This document shows positions 9,481-20,401 of a stretch of 64,000 nucleotides of DNA, piece after piece. Each line of letters begins with the position of its first letter. Position 1 is the stretch's first letter. The stretch lies in NCBI RefSeq assembly GCF_002443255.2, contig NW_019211456.1, positions 21,259,061 to 21,323,060 on the forward strand. Direction: 5' to 3'. A program made the position numbers and the translations under genes. The notes under the pieces were generated by a model that saw only the letters and a program-made list of their open reading frames with translations, searched no databases and was not told where the DNA came from. This DNA is from Varroa destructor (lineage: Eukaryota; Arthropoda; Arachnida; Mesostigmata; Varroidae).

Positions 9481-12400
9481 GGTCTTGGTGCTAGCTCTAC
9501 CTCGAGAACGAATCAGGGCCCGAAAACCTCCACCGTACACTCTTTCGATGAAACGGCGAAGTAGAAGAATCTTGAGGTTGGCAAACGGAACAGGCCATCT
9601 CTTTTGCTGTCTTCTAAAAACAGCTTCCTGCTTTTCTATCTCTCCCGTTTTACTCTCCGTATTTCTCTTTTTGCAAGGACATCCTGCTCAACTTCACTAT
9701 TATAGTATATGCGAGATAAATGCCCCCCCTAAACCGTAAATACCGGCGCAATGTTTGTAAACGAAATAAGTTATAGGGCTGAAGATCACGTCTCTCGTAA
9801 GATGTTACGAATAGTTGGATCTCGTACGTAAGTAGCAGCCTCGATCATTACTTTCTCAATCGGATAAAATGCTGGCATGTGAGTGGCTAGAGGACGGTAA
9901 AGGACCGTGAAGAAACCTTGGAAATCTATGTTGGTAACAACTTTATAGTGCAACGCTGCTGGATCCACAAGCGTTTGTGTGAGAAGCTTGAAAACGTCGT
10001 TTGCGACAGAGACTGAAGTAGTGAACAGCGTACATTAAGTTTTGTTCTTGTAACACTTTATGGATTTCAGCATCAACTGCAGATTAAGTTAGGTTTTTTA
10101 TAGATCTCTTGTTTAAGATGCTTTTTCGGAGCACAAAATAGGCTAATACGGTTTATAAATATATTAAAAAAGATTGTGATGTTTTTCCATAATAAAAGTC
10201 CGAATACGAACTAATATCCCATGCTAAGTAATTGATATCCCGTGCTAAATACCTTCAACCGGGTGGAAGAACAACGACCTGCTTATGCGATGCGTCCGAA
10301 TCGTTTTCGTTCTTAAAATAGCGTAAAGACGGCGTTATGCTTCAGCGCGTATCACGAACAACGGGTGACTGTACGTTACATCTACACCTTGATGCGCAAG
10401 TCGCAATAGGTCGAAGAACGTTGAATCCAGTCACTTTCGGAGTTATGTACGTTTAGGATGAGAGAAAATCCACCTGATTAGAGTAGGTCCGGTCAAGGCC
10501 GAAGCCAGCGAGGCACAAAAAACAAGTGTCGAAGGGTTCGCCCCACTCCAATCGTTACTAGAATGGTCCTGTTACGCTAAAGCTGGCGTCTCTTTAGCAA
10601 TGACTCGTTTTCGTCCCTTCCCATTCTACTTCTCGACATTTTGCGGCGGTAGCGCCACTTGGGTTGGAATAAAACAGTTCGCGATCGCGTGATGGAACAA
10701 TCCGAAAAGGGCACGACCGGGTAGGTAGTGTGGTACCGATGGAGGTAAGACAAACGAGGGCGCAGAATGGAAGAAAATTATGGTAGTGGTGATGTTGCTG
10801 ATATTATATATATATATATATATACTGAGATTATTATATACCGATCATGAATGGAGTCTTCTGCTTGTTGAGATGAGCTCCGCGCTGATGGGGAAAGGGC
10901 CAAGATCTAGAAGACCGTGTGGGGAAAACTGGCAAAAATCTTACGTTTAGCTCTTGCATTATGGCTGATCGAAAACCCGAAGGAGCCACTTTAAATACGA
11001 ACGTTGGAATCAAACCTTCAACCAGTAGTATTCTTCCATCCGAGCTAGGTTCCTTTCATGTGTGTGCCTCTGGCTGTCTTTGTGTATCGTTTAGATCGAA
11101 TTCTCTGGAAAATAACAGCGCAAACCAGCTAAAGAAGGTTTGTACCAAAAGGGAGCGGACGAAAAAGGCAGAAGAGGCTGGACGCCGACAACGATACCGT
11201 TCGCAGACGCGCCGCGGATCCGGGCTTTAGTTTCTCGATTTTGGAAACCTGAGAGACCGGGTCGCGAGGTTCGCCTCGTAACTCGTTGGTTTTCTGCTGG
11301 TTCGCGTGATATCGCGTGATGACAGGAAAGCAGGTCACATGCGAATAACTAAATGGTAACCGAAGCTGGTTGTTCTAGGGAGGTTGAACATTACCACTGC
11401 CAGATAAGTAAGGCCATGTCCCAAATAGGCACGCGGTCTTTGAAGGTCAGCCTGAGAGAGGTGGTACGATTCGTGGCTCTGTGGCACCCCTTCTTCTCCC
11501 GCGGGTGCTTCTCATCCCTTGTGATTATCCCCGTACCCTCTATGCCCCTTTCTTGTAGGAAAACGACAAGGACCTAGCAATCGACAACGGACAGACGAGA
11601 ATGATCGGGCAAAGGCGGGGCCGGTTGTGGCGCTGGCAGGCCCAGCAATGGCTGCGACATGTTTGACAAATGGCTGAGAAAACCAAGCAAACCTCGAATC
11701 CCATCCAATTGACGATCGAACTTTGCACCGATCCAGTGCCACGCTTAGAACTGAAAGGGTCGCAGATTGAGCAGGAAGGCAGGACAGGCCGCCGATCCTC
11801 TGTTTAGGACAGCCCCACTTGGCTCAGCAATCGAATGATGAAATGAACTGAACAAGGTTTTAGAATGTGGTGAGGGCAACCACCAACATGGATAGTTCTT
11901 ATTTGGAATTGTCATTGGCACCGATACGAAACTATCTGCGCGTTTGTCGATGGTTAGCCTCATACTGCATTAACAGCAGATACGTGTTGTTAATCCAAAG
12001 TTCAGTTAAGAGCTACGTTTTAGTTTTTGATTTTTTGTCAGTATATCACCATTTATGTTGTTTTTCCGAACTTTTCCATAACGGCGTTCACATAAACCGG
12101 ATCTTTTTATCGGGCAAGCAAAGGTGTCGTAAATTCAGGATAACAGTGAAAACATTAAGTTTAATAGGGCACACTAAGAAAAAACACATGTTTTTATCAG
12201 TATTTTTCTCGAGCAGCCGTTACGGTGCCTAATTTATTTCGAATGGCAAACAATTTGTCTCATTACAAATATGAGCCAAAAATGTTTTTGCAATCGCCTC
12301 TACTGCATTGCATTTTGTTAATGTATTCCTTAGCGTTTCAATGTTATGTCCACGCCCTATACATCTTTAACTATGCTACACTTTATGGTAGTTATGCGCT

Positions 12401-12870
12401 TGCTCAATAAGTTCAAAATTTTCCTTTCAGCTAATTTCTTTCTTTTTCCGCGCTATGAGGTTTCTTCTACCGTTCTCGAGTTCGTGCGTTTCACGGCGGT
12501 CAGTCAGCATTTTGCCTGCTTTCTTGCGGTGCCGGGCAGGGGGATTTCTATCCGTGATGCAATGAAGCGCCGTCAGGTAACGCGATAACAGCATCTATTA
12601 CGTCGCGCACACGCACGTCGTTTGCAAACGAACCTCTTTAACAATCGCCATACTTACTTTTCATAATTCTATTCGCTTCTTTCTTTCCAATCGTCGCACG
12701 GTCGGACGTAAATCTTTGTACCACAATTTCTCTACTTGTCTTGATCCTCGCTTCCCCCTTTAAACCAGTCCGCAGCGTCGCCCTTTCGCTTCTGTCTCTT
12801 TTTTTTTTTCATTTTTATCGTTACCGTCAATTTGCTTATGTGTAATTTGCTTGCTTGCGTTTTCCTAACT
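9481..12870. other. intron- or intergenic-like stretch
   Basis: Long unique sequence without a supported gene. A (TA)n microsatellite lies at about 10805-10824. Around 10212-10249 two near-copies of an 18-19 base unit (ATATCCC[A/G]TGCTAA) lie in tandem. Frames of about 100-121 codons at 10919-11230 (plus) and 11867-12232 (plus) are basic or hydrophobic mixtures without splice support. Several pyrimidine-rich runs near 12650-12900 could serve as acceptors. Confidence 0.45.
10805..10824. repeat. (TA)n microsatellite
   Basis: About ten uninterrupted TA dinucleotides, flanked by further AT-rich sequence. Dinucleotide runs of this length are usually polymorphic in eukaryotic genomes. Confidence 0.85.
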
Positions 12871-13065
12871 TTACTCATCCCTTTCGTTTTGTTGTATGTG
12901 CCTGATCGCTGAGGTGGGCAAAATATCGCACGGGGTAGTCAAAATGGCGCAAGCCACAGAAAGAGCGCCACCGGCAACGACAACGAAGTTAACCGCTAAC
13001 AGGAACGAGTCTGCGATAGTAGTAAGCGCAGCTCCTCCTTGCGCCCGCAGCATAGATACTAGCAT
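12871..13065 (-). CDS. candidate small hydrophobic ORF (64 aa)
   Basis: An ATG-initiated minus frame of 64 codons ends in TAA. The product would have a hydrophobic core of roughly 30 residues (DSFLLAVNFVVVAGGALSVA) preceded by an Ala/Gly-rich segment and followed by a charged tail (RHIQQNERDE), as expected of a single-pass membrane micropeptide. The frame also stays open upstream to about 13122. The start context is not optimal (C at -3). A plus frame of 84 codons overlaps it. No family is recognised. Confidence 0.2.
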   Translation of the reverse strand: MLVSMLRAQGGAALTTIADSFLLAVNFVVVAGGALSVACAILTTPCDILPTSAIRHIQQNERDE

Positions 13066-13122
13066 TTGTTCGTGCGTTGATCTTTTCGATTTTTTTTTCG
13101 TTATACAGTCTACTAGAACCAA

Positions 13123-13770
13123 TGATGGTAGTGGTGCTGATCGTGCTTAACATTGCGTTTACTAGCGTAGACGAGCGTCTGGCTCTGTCGACTTGTGTCG
13201 GGCTATTTAACGTTCGTTATTCGAACCCAATAGTTGCTGGATCTGTTGCGTATGCTTACAGCAGGGGCGTCGAAAGCTATGGAACTAACGGCGGAATTGT
13301 TGGCCACTGCCGGCGCACCTTTCTCCATATCGTGACGAGCGATCGGTGATTCGAATGTTTTAAAGGATTCCCTGTTTCACACTCTCTCTTCAATTTTGTA
13401 TATTCCGGTTTTCTTTCAAATATTTTTTCGGGCGGTCGGACGGGAAACGAGGACTACGATGCGGTATTTTCGACTGTGGCTAATTTTGCCAGTTCACGAA
13501 AATGATACGTTTGTTGCCTGTTATAACTGTTGCAGCTTTGGCAATGCTATTGCTCATAATGCTGTTTCGTTACGACTTGGCTGGCACTCCGTTCGTCTAT
13601 GACAACAATGAGGTATAATTGAAAATCATCTGGAAGCACGAACGAAGAGCGGTAGAGGAAAAAGGAAAATCAGACGAACAAAAAACATAAAACGATCAAA
13701 CCAATGGACAAAAATGACGACGATGTTCAAGAGATCGACCCCAACGACCAATGTTAGGTTGCTCTGTCAG
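13123..13770. other. noncoding-like stretch before 13771 exon
   Basis: Two plus frames (13077-13349, 13396-13602) have no supporting splice sites. The last bases before 13771 (GTTGCTCTGTCAG) form a reasonable acceptor for the next feature. Confidence 0.4.
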
Positions 13771-14003
13771 TGGCGCTACAGCTGGTCCAAACGAGAGCAG
13801 TAAGAAAAGCTTTGAAAACGTTATTGGGGGAAGGCGACATCACGCGGGTCATTGAAATCATCGATGAGCAGAGACTGGGCTCCAAAGGAGCGGAATGGAT
13901 TGAGAGAAACTTCATCTTCATCTTCAATCAACAACTTTATGAAGACAGTTGTGGTTCGTTGCAGCTCTTACGCTATCCTCGGCGCCCACTGATTGTTATA
14001 TAG
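13771..14003 (+). CDS. candidate terminal exon, helical product
   Basis: The frame is open from an acceptor (GTTGCTCTGTCAG) to a TAG at 14001-14003, 77 codons including the stop; the first two bases complete a codon from an upstream exon. The peptide has the even mix of charged and aliphatic residues typical of helical proteins (KALKTLLGEGDITRVIEIID, then EQRLGSKGAEWIERN). A frame-linked upstream exon was not found. It ends 107 bp from the end of a minus-strand candidate at 14110, a convergent arrangement. I do not recognise the family. Confidence 0.33.
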
Positions 14004-14109
14004 GTGCTTGCAAAGTATAAAACGAGAATTATGTTTACTCGTCACTGACTTTTTTCTTTGTTTGACCGAAAGAGATGGTTTGCGTCAACGCCAACTCCTA
14101 CCGCTTGCG

Positions 14110-14308
14110 CTAGATCATTGAAACAGCAAAAGCGCCACCACAAGTACTCAGTAACGCCCGTCCAATTATGACGACAGGAATCACACAATCCGCTTCATGA
14201 ACCAAAGAATCAATCCAATAAAAAGAGTTGATAGGATAATTGGACTTGTAGTATATAGGGTCTCGTGCATCTATCAATTGTTCCTTGTTCAGGTAAATTA
14301 GGCCACAA
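14110..14308 (-). CDS. candidate last exon of minus-strand membrane-like gene
   Basis: On the minus strand a CTCACATATTCCAG acceptor opens a 66-codon frame ending in TAG. It contains a soluble part (LIYLNKEQLIDARDPIYYKS) and a hydrophobic end (CVIPVVIIGRALLSTCGGAF) that could be a membrane segment. The frame also extends 5' to an in-frame ATG at 14332-14334. It follows the 14350-14595 frame at once on the same strand. The two are not joined in phase by any strong donor I can find, so they may be separate exons or a frame-broken copy. Confidence 0.28.
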
Positions 14309-14349
14309 CTGGAATATGTGAGCTGCGTTTTCATGTTGTATAATTACTT

Positions 14350-14595
14350 TCAATGAGGATGAGTATGGAGCTTAGTGCTGTTAAAATTGGCGTCTACAAA
14401 TTTTCTGTGGCAATTATGATTACCATACAGGGAGTAGATAGCATGCGAGATAGAAAACGCTTTTTCGTTAACCGCCTCAATATAGACTTCAATACAGCCT
14501 AAATAAGCATGCACTAAATTTTGCATGGGCTGTATGAGCACCTTGAAGGCCAGCGGCCCGTAAATCATGCAGTTGCATTGAGATCTTCGGAAAAT
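14350..14595 (-). CDS. candidate exon of minus-strand membrane-like gene
   Basis: A strong minus-strand acceptor (CCTACTACTCTGATTGCAG, AG at 14597-14596) is followed in phase 0 by an 81-codon open frame ending in TGA. The translation is protein-like, with a hydrophobic amphipathic run (GPLAFKVLIQPMQNLVHAYL), spaced cysteines and a His-rich tail. Donor-like sites inside it (AAG|GTGCTC, TATG|GTAATC) could end the exon earlier. No family is recognised. Confidence 0.3.
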   Translation of the reverse strand: MFRRSQCNCMIYGPLAFKVLIQPMQNLVHAYLGCIEVYIEAVNEKAFSISHAIYSLYGNHNCHRKFVDANFNSTKLHTHPH

Positions 14596-15698
14596 CTGCA
14601 ATCAGAGTAGTAGGCTGACTCCACTAACTTCAATGAGAATGTTGAAACGCAAAGTGCTTCTGCCTTCTCGGATTCACATTGCTCTCGCCACCATTTGCCG
14701 CTACTTCTGCTCTTTTATCTTTGCCCTTTTCTGTCTCCGCCTCCTGGCCTCTAAGTAGATTCATGGTGATGTCACTGCCTGTTTAGCCGTAGCTGTTCTT
14801 TCAATCAAACCATTTCGTCCTAAATACCGCGAATTTATCGCTGGCTGAGAAAAGCTACCGTGTAATAGAACAATGCAGGATGGCCCTCGATTTAGCAGCA
14901 GTTTATTTCGGGAACGAGGAGCGACCCGCTGAAACTCGTATAGTGAAGCGAGACTAGAAAAACAAGCGAGAGAAAACAAGTGATAGAGACAGAGAACAAG
15001 ATCTCACGAACAGCATGGACGTTAACGTCGTAAGTGTACTAGGCGAATTGGGGGGCTTCCCCGCCCCACACGTGCAGGGGCACAGCGAACAGGCGATCAA
15101 TTGTTACGAAAATGTTGTAGAGGCTGAGCAGAGGATCTGAGAAGGGGTGAACTAGCATTTATATGGACTGACATTCTTCCTACAAATACCTGCGGGGCTC
15201 GATCGCAATTATGGCGAAGAAGACTGTGGTCTTGTTGATGATGAAAAAATATAGAGGACTACTATAATAAATTACAATTAACTGAATCGTTGGAATAAAG
15301 TGATGAACCTGGGTTCCTGGCAAACGCTAGCCGTCCATCAGTTGCTGAAGAAAATGTGTCCTGGCAGGATGTGGTAGTTTGTTTGTTCACCCCAAAGGAA
15401 ACAATAGTACATATTAGAAGTATTTAGCAGCATTTACTTACTAGAACTATAATTAAGTATCCGTTTCATTCAAAGGGTAGGGCTCTCTGTAAGTATGCTG
15501 TAAAGTTTCTTGAACATCTAGTAGTGCGTGTTTCCGCCGGACGGATGCGTTTAAGTAATTAGAAAGGTGTGACGGAACTGTACACTAGAGCCACGTACGG
15601 AAGCTAAACAACAGGAAATATTAATGGGTTGATTGAAACCCATATACGCAATCAGTTTGCTAGTAGCATTGGACAGTATATTCAAATTGAGCCTCGCT
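14596..15698. other. probable intronic or intergenic stretch
   Basis: It contains one further minus frame (14761-14979) that opens after CTTGTTTTTCTAG and reads LASLYEFQRVAPRSRNKLLL; a CACG|GTAGCT site could serve as its donor. It may belong to the same minus-strand gene as its neighbours, but I cannot link it. From about 15050 to 15690 no frame or motif stands out. Confidence 0.35.
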
Positions 15699-15944
15699 TT
15701 ATTTGAGAAATCTAGCTACTACTAAACATAGGAAATAAATGTATTTCAAACCTATCCAATTATTTAATACACATAGACAACTTAGTCTAAGTAGGTAGGA
15801 CGCATTTTTTGAGTGTATTGCCACAACAACCATGAACAACATGTCGGCCACCGCTAGTTTAAATCCCAACTTTGACAAATAATGGCTAAAGGTAGGTGAA
15901 CGGTAATAGCTAACGTTGCTGATATAATTAGCTTGCCACTTCAT
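15699..15944 (-). CDS. candidate membrane protein segment, GPCR TM2-like
   Basis: An ATG-initiated minus frame of 81 codons has two hydrophobic stretches. The first, at about residues 29-45 (KLAVADMLFMVVVAIHS), contains LAVADML, which closely resembles the conserved LxxxD core of transmembrane helix 2 in class A G-protein-coupled receptors. The second (YIYFLCLVVARFL) is near the C-terminus. Against a real receptor: the conserved ECL1 Trp and TM3 Cys are not placed as expected, the frame ends in TAA 35 residues after the motif, and the start context is poor. It could be one exon of a minus-strand gene spanning 14110-16220, or chance. Confidence 0.2.
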   Translation of the reverse strand: MKWQANYISNVSYYRSPTFSHYLSKLGFKLAVADMLFMVVVAIHSKNASYLLRLSCLCVLNNWIGLKYIYFLCLVVARFLK

Positions 15945-16143
15945 AGGACCGTTTGGAAAACATTAGATGAGCCCTCCTGGAAACTTCTAAAGCGAAAAGT
16001 GATCTATCCAGATAGCTGGATTACTAAAAATCACTCCTCAAAAGTTGCTAGACATTCAGTCCATGCTGGGCTTTTAGCAATTAAGGGCTTACGTTTCCAC
16101 TTACGTTTCAAATCAGCAAACGAAGCGACACGTAATATCTTAC

Positions 16144-16220
16144 CGTGTTCTTGTGAGATCTTTACAAATATCCGTCCTCTTTCACGAAACTCCTCGTACA
16201 AAGATATCAGGCCGTGCGTT
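16144..16220 (-). CDS. candidate internal exon (77 nt)
   Basis: A minus-strand acceptor (TACCGCACCACAG) and an ACG|GTAAGA donor bound 77 nt. One frame stays open and is well formed: THGLISLYEEFRERGRIFVK, then ISQEH. The frame also reads through the donor for 37 more codons to a stop, giving a 112-codon frame overall (16031-16369). A 150-codon plus frame (15933-16385) overlaps it. No family is recognised. On the minus strand it would be the most 5' exon of the group at 14.1-16.2 kb. Confidence 0.22.
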
Positions 16221-16763
16221 CTGTGGTGCGGTATGCTGGCCTTGGGAGAATTCGTCCCCGTCGAAAATGCGCTCGCTGCGCGCACTCCGAGAAATAAGAT
16301 TGAGGTCGTACATTTTGGAGAATTTTGTGGCCTACGATTTTTCTCGTTCTTGAACTGCTTTTTTGCCACTTTGCTACCTAGCTAGCCCACAAACATAGCA
16401 GCAGTAGCTTGGCATAGGGCAAGTCAAAAAAGGCCAAGGATCGTTTCATTATTTGGGGCCTGGTAGAGGGTTCAATTTACTCAATGTCTTCTCAGCCAAA
16501 CAATGTTTGGTAATTGGATTTTAGTATTTGAACGAGCTAACGTAGAGCCAGATGTTGAGTTTCTATGCTCTAGAGCAGGCTGTTCTCTGGATGGCATTTT
16601 AGACTGGTCGTTTTAAACCACGGAGACGTCGCACATTTTACGAGAATAGGCGTCTAGCGACCCCGCAGGGCCAACCCGTTCAATGCATTCCTCGAGAAAG
16701 TGAGGGAGATACGCAAGGGGCAGTCAGGGCCTGTGAGTCGTTGGAAGGTGCTGCGGAGCCACC
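16221..16763. other. possible promoter/5' UTR region
   Basis: The right half (about 16610-16760) is more GC- and CpG-rich than its flanks and leads straight into the Kozak ATG at 16764. No TATA box is obvious. It lies between minus-strand candidates to the left and a plus-strand start to the right, so a shared divergent promoter is conceivable but unproven. Confidence 0.25.
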
Positions 16764-16768
16764 ATGGG
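16764..16768 (+). CDS. candidate start codon on a splice donor
   Basis: The sequence GCCACCATGGG|GTGAGTACG combines an ideal vertebrate/arthropod-type Kozak context (GCCACC before ATG, G at +4) with an ideal 5' splice site three bases after the ATG. The coding part would be ATG GG, phase 2. First exons holding only a start codon are well known in animals. The exon at 20221 begins with one base that completes a codon, so it fits this phase; the join would encode Met-Gly-Ala-Ile-Gly-Gly-Ser, which matches an N-myristoylation consensus. Chance of phase agreement alone is one in three. Confidence 0.3.
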
Positions 16769-17245
16769 GTGAGTACGCAAGAAACACGAGGCAACAAACG
16801 TAGATAACATATGGTCGTGCACCTTTTTCTCATTTAGTTTGCTCATTGCCCAGAATATTTGTAACTATAAATGCAGATGTAATATATACATTTTTTGTTC
16901 TGTGTCGCCAATGACCATCACTACATGAATCGTATCCTATTGCAAACAATACGTGACAACGATCAAAACGATAATTAAAAGTTCAAACGCCGTCTTTAAT
17001 CGCACTACGTCGCAATAGCAGTGAATCGATACCCCTGTAGTATAGGCAGTTACGTTTCTAGCTAATATCTTTGAAATTATTCCTGTTATTAGGCCCGGGT
17101 GTTTCAGTTAATAATCGCATATTACCTCATTAAGAATACCCGATAACCGGACGGATTATGTAAATGGTCTTCAACTACGCCTAGCAGGTTCGAAACATTC
17201 AGCTTACCTCAACTGCTTGCGCACTTTCCTACCAACATTCGCTAT

Positions 17246-17261
17246 ACACACACACACACAC
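17246..17261. repeat. (AC)8 microsatellite
   Basis: Eight uninterrupted AC dinucleotides in otherwise unique sequence. Confidence 0.85.
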
Positions 17262-18930
17262 TGAACACAGCATAAATCGCATTGAGGCTAGCTTATTTCA
17301 CCCGCTAATTGAAAAAAAAACTCTTTTGGTCGCTTCTCTAAAGCATATTGCCCGCTCTCCTAAATATTGCTGTCGCTGTGAAAAGTGGGCTATCAGAAAG
17401 ACCGATCGACGCCTGGTGCTATCCGATACGGTAGTTGCTTTGGTAGTCATCAAATCGTCAGTAGAAATCTGCCTGTTCCTTCACATCGTAGGCGTAATAT
17501 ATTCCTAACTTCCAGTCGACAAGCATCGTTCGCTACGGTTGGTGTTTCGATCTCAATGACCTATCGACGGCGTTTGTTAAAGTTTCTCAAAGTTGGCGAG
17601 GGCTAACTAACGATCAGACATCGAGGTAGAGCCGGCCGACATGTTCTGAATTCTTGGTTACATACTCAGTGTCACATTTCGCTGAACTTCAACCCACAAA
17701 TAGCCTACATCTCTTATGTTAGAACGTAATGTTGAAGTTTAGCCTCCGAAAAATGAATCCCAGAGACGAGACCAGATCCGAACAGTCGAACATGCGAGAA
17801 ATCCACTGAAACTAAAGTTCTACTCATTTAGCGTGCTAAAAATTTGATGGTCCACGTTCATCCCGAGACGGTTCGTAGTGGGCAGACGGGTAAAGTATTT
17901 TTTCATACTGATTCTTCTGCGTGGCACGCCTCCACCATTCGGAATGTTGACTGTTACCTCAGCGTTGAATAGCCTGAGAAATGGGACAGGACGATTCGAA
18001 GTTTTCAGTGGAATTAAGGAGCGGAGTAGATATTTATAAATCGATTAACTTTTTATCATTGTCTTCCAAGGGGTGCGTCAAGTAGACAGTTGAAACGCAA
18101 GGAGAACAGATGAAAAATCAATATAGTTCGATTACCGCTCAGTTGCTCAAGGGCAAAAAGACATGTGGCAAGGCTGCAATCGAATTCACATTGAAACAAC
18201 TCTTTGCAAAGCAGGACGACGATACGACGACAGCTTTTGTGATGCAAACGACCGTGTTGTAAGGAAGGCACAACCATACAAGGTAATTTGCTCGACCTTT
18301 TGTATGAAAATCATATTTGTTTACATCACACATGTAGTAAGGTCCGTTCAAGCTTGCGATGCATGCCCTACTAACAGAACATTCAGCATAATTATTATAT
18401 ATATTTTTATGTACATTTTGTCTATCAAAACAGGTGTAAAGAGGCTCATTTCAACGAATATAACTATCACATAATTCGAGACATTGGAAACCACTAGTTT
18501 TGGAAGTATATGAAGCTGAAAGGGTAGATGTTTAGTTACAGTAAGAACTCCGAAAAGAAACCTCGGTTCAATTTTCACTGATTTTTTTGCTTTGCTGTTA
18601 ATTAAGCTAATCTTACGGCTAGACACGCATTGTTTCAAAAGCAGAAAACAGAAGTTGATCAGAACTTTTCTTCTGGTTTATCAAAGCAGTCCCAGACAAA
18701 AGTCTAAGATCTATAGGATGCTCGGCTCCTCGCGAGGCAACAGTGTATATCATGCTGATTTGAATGAACAGTTCCGCTCGACACCAGATTTACTTTGCTT
18801 CTGTTGAGTACCAAAAGGAATAGCAGCAAAAAAAAAGAAGAATATATACGAGTCACATGGACGATAGGCAAACTGGCTTGTTTACCTAGGTTGAATACCC
18901 GTATCACATTCAGAATTATTTTTGAAGTTT

Positions 18931-18949
18931 ATAATAATAATAATAATAA
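18931..18949. repeat. (AAT)n microsatellite
   Basis: About six copies of the ATA/AAT trinucleotide, encoding a run of Asn in one overlapping frame. Confidence 0.85.
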
Positions 18950-20220
18950 AGGCAGCAGTGGTCAGGCTTTTCACGCGTCGTTGGCTTCAAGCCCTTCGTG
19001 GGGTCAACATTTCAAAAATGCTGACACAGTTAATAGGTAATTGTATTTTACAAACAGCTTAAAGCTTGCTCCTGAAATGGTGCGTTCTATTACTCTGCTA
19101 CCATGTCACTAAAATGACAAAAACTTTTTCGGCTGATTTGCATGAACTTACATCAATTGGCTGCCTATGCACGCAGATCTTTGAGTTCCAGCTCGCTCTA
19201 GAGATCGATGTTTGGGTTTAGCTTACACTTATTGTGGGCGTCTTCAGTAAAGCTCAAGCAGGGGTACACAAATGATGCGCAGATATGCATGGCAATTTCC
19301 ACCCATCCGTGTTTATTTCTATGTAGAATGCTGTTTGTCGTAACGTCCGTCCGTACATTGTTATCTAGTAAATTGGTGAAACTTTAGATGGCCATTTAGA
19401 CTACGTTTATACGTATAATGTGGTAATGAAAAAGAAACGTTGTGTAGTATATTTATCATTAAACGTAGAGTCACTCCACCGCAACGTAGAGTGATCTCAT
19501 ACGATCAAAGGAAAGTTGTTGGGAAAGTGCCTTAGCAGTAATTGCTTTTCCATCTCTGGGAGGCCGAACGTGCTGTGAACCGGTCTCGATAAAGGTGAGC
19601 TTGCATCATGCCGAACACTTACATCGTGCATTAAATCTTCACGGTAAATTGCAAGACGAATGCTCAACTAAGCACAGTTTTTTCTTTTGACAAAGTATCG
19701 TGTGGTACAGTTTAGGCCATTCTGTGTCCTTATGTTCCTTTGATAGTCAGCAGCAACAGCCGCTGGTTCCCTTGATATTCAATGTACCTCAAATTGTTTA
19801 TATGGCGACCAGCTGTTAAAGATTCATCTAGGCGGTTCTGCCACTCGAATCTTTGTTACTAAGAATGCAACTGCTTTGCAGCAAAAGATTACCGTTTTCC
19901 ATATCAGTTGTCAGCCAATTCAGCTACTATTTAGGCTGCACTTCACAGGCAATATTTAGGTAGGGAGATAGGTACAGTCGAATACCGTAAAAGACTTCTC
20001 CAATACAATGGCATATTCTATAAACGAGTGCAAGCAACGAATGTTCGCCTATGTCAAATACCTTTGGTCTGTTTTTTCCTGAATAATGGCCAAAGAAAGT
20101 TGTTCTATTCGTAGTCGAAAGTGATCCACTAAGGGTCCTCATTTGCATTTGGCTATTGTTCGTTCCAAAAATGATTGTGCTTCACAAATGTTTGTCTTTA
20201 CCTCGGTTTCTCTCATTTAG

Positions 20221-20401
20221 CGCCATTGGAGGAAGCAACAGAATGAAGAACAGTCTGCGGCGACTTGTCATTGCTATAGGGCGTCAAAAATTTTATAATG
20301 CCCAACGAAGCCAAGGGATAGCAAAACTGGCGCTTGTCTATGTGGCGATCGACGCCTGGTCCGGTCTAGGCCGTGTGCTGGAGCGCAGAACTTCAGGCTA
20401 A
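20221..20401 (+). CDS. candidate terminal exon, small basic protein
   Basis: One of the best acceptors in the window (CTTTACCTCGGTTTCTCTCATTTAG) opens a frame of about 60 codons ending in TAA. The first base completes a codon from an upstream exon. The peptide begins AIGGSNRMKNSLRRLVIAIG, continues with a basic/hydrophobic helix-like part (QGIAKLALVYVAIDAWSGLG) and ends RVLERRTSG. Spliced to the 16764 start it would give a protein of about 62 residues with N-terminal Met-Gly and basic residues behind it, the usual pattern of a myristoylated membrane-anchored peptide. No homologue is recognised. Confidence 0.3.

Larger units (their letters stand above)
16769..20220 (+). other. possible first intron; no other gene seen
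   Basis: If the 16764 and 20221 exons belong together, this is a 3.45-kb intron beginning GTGAGTACG and ending in TCGGTTTCTCTCATTTAG. It contains an (AC)8 run (17246-17261), an (AAT)n run (18931-18949), a short direct repeat of AACGTAGAGT (around 19464 and 19484) and scattered frames of 60-103 codons on both strands without support. A CTGAC-like branch point close to the 3' end was not seen. Confidence 0.25.
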
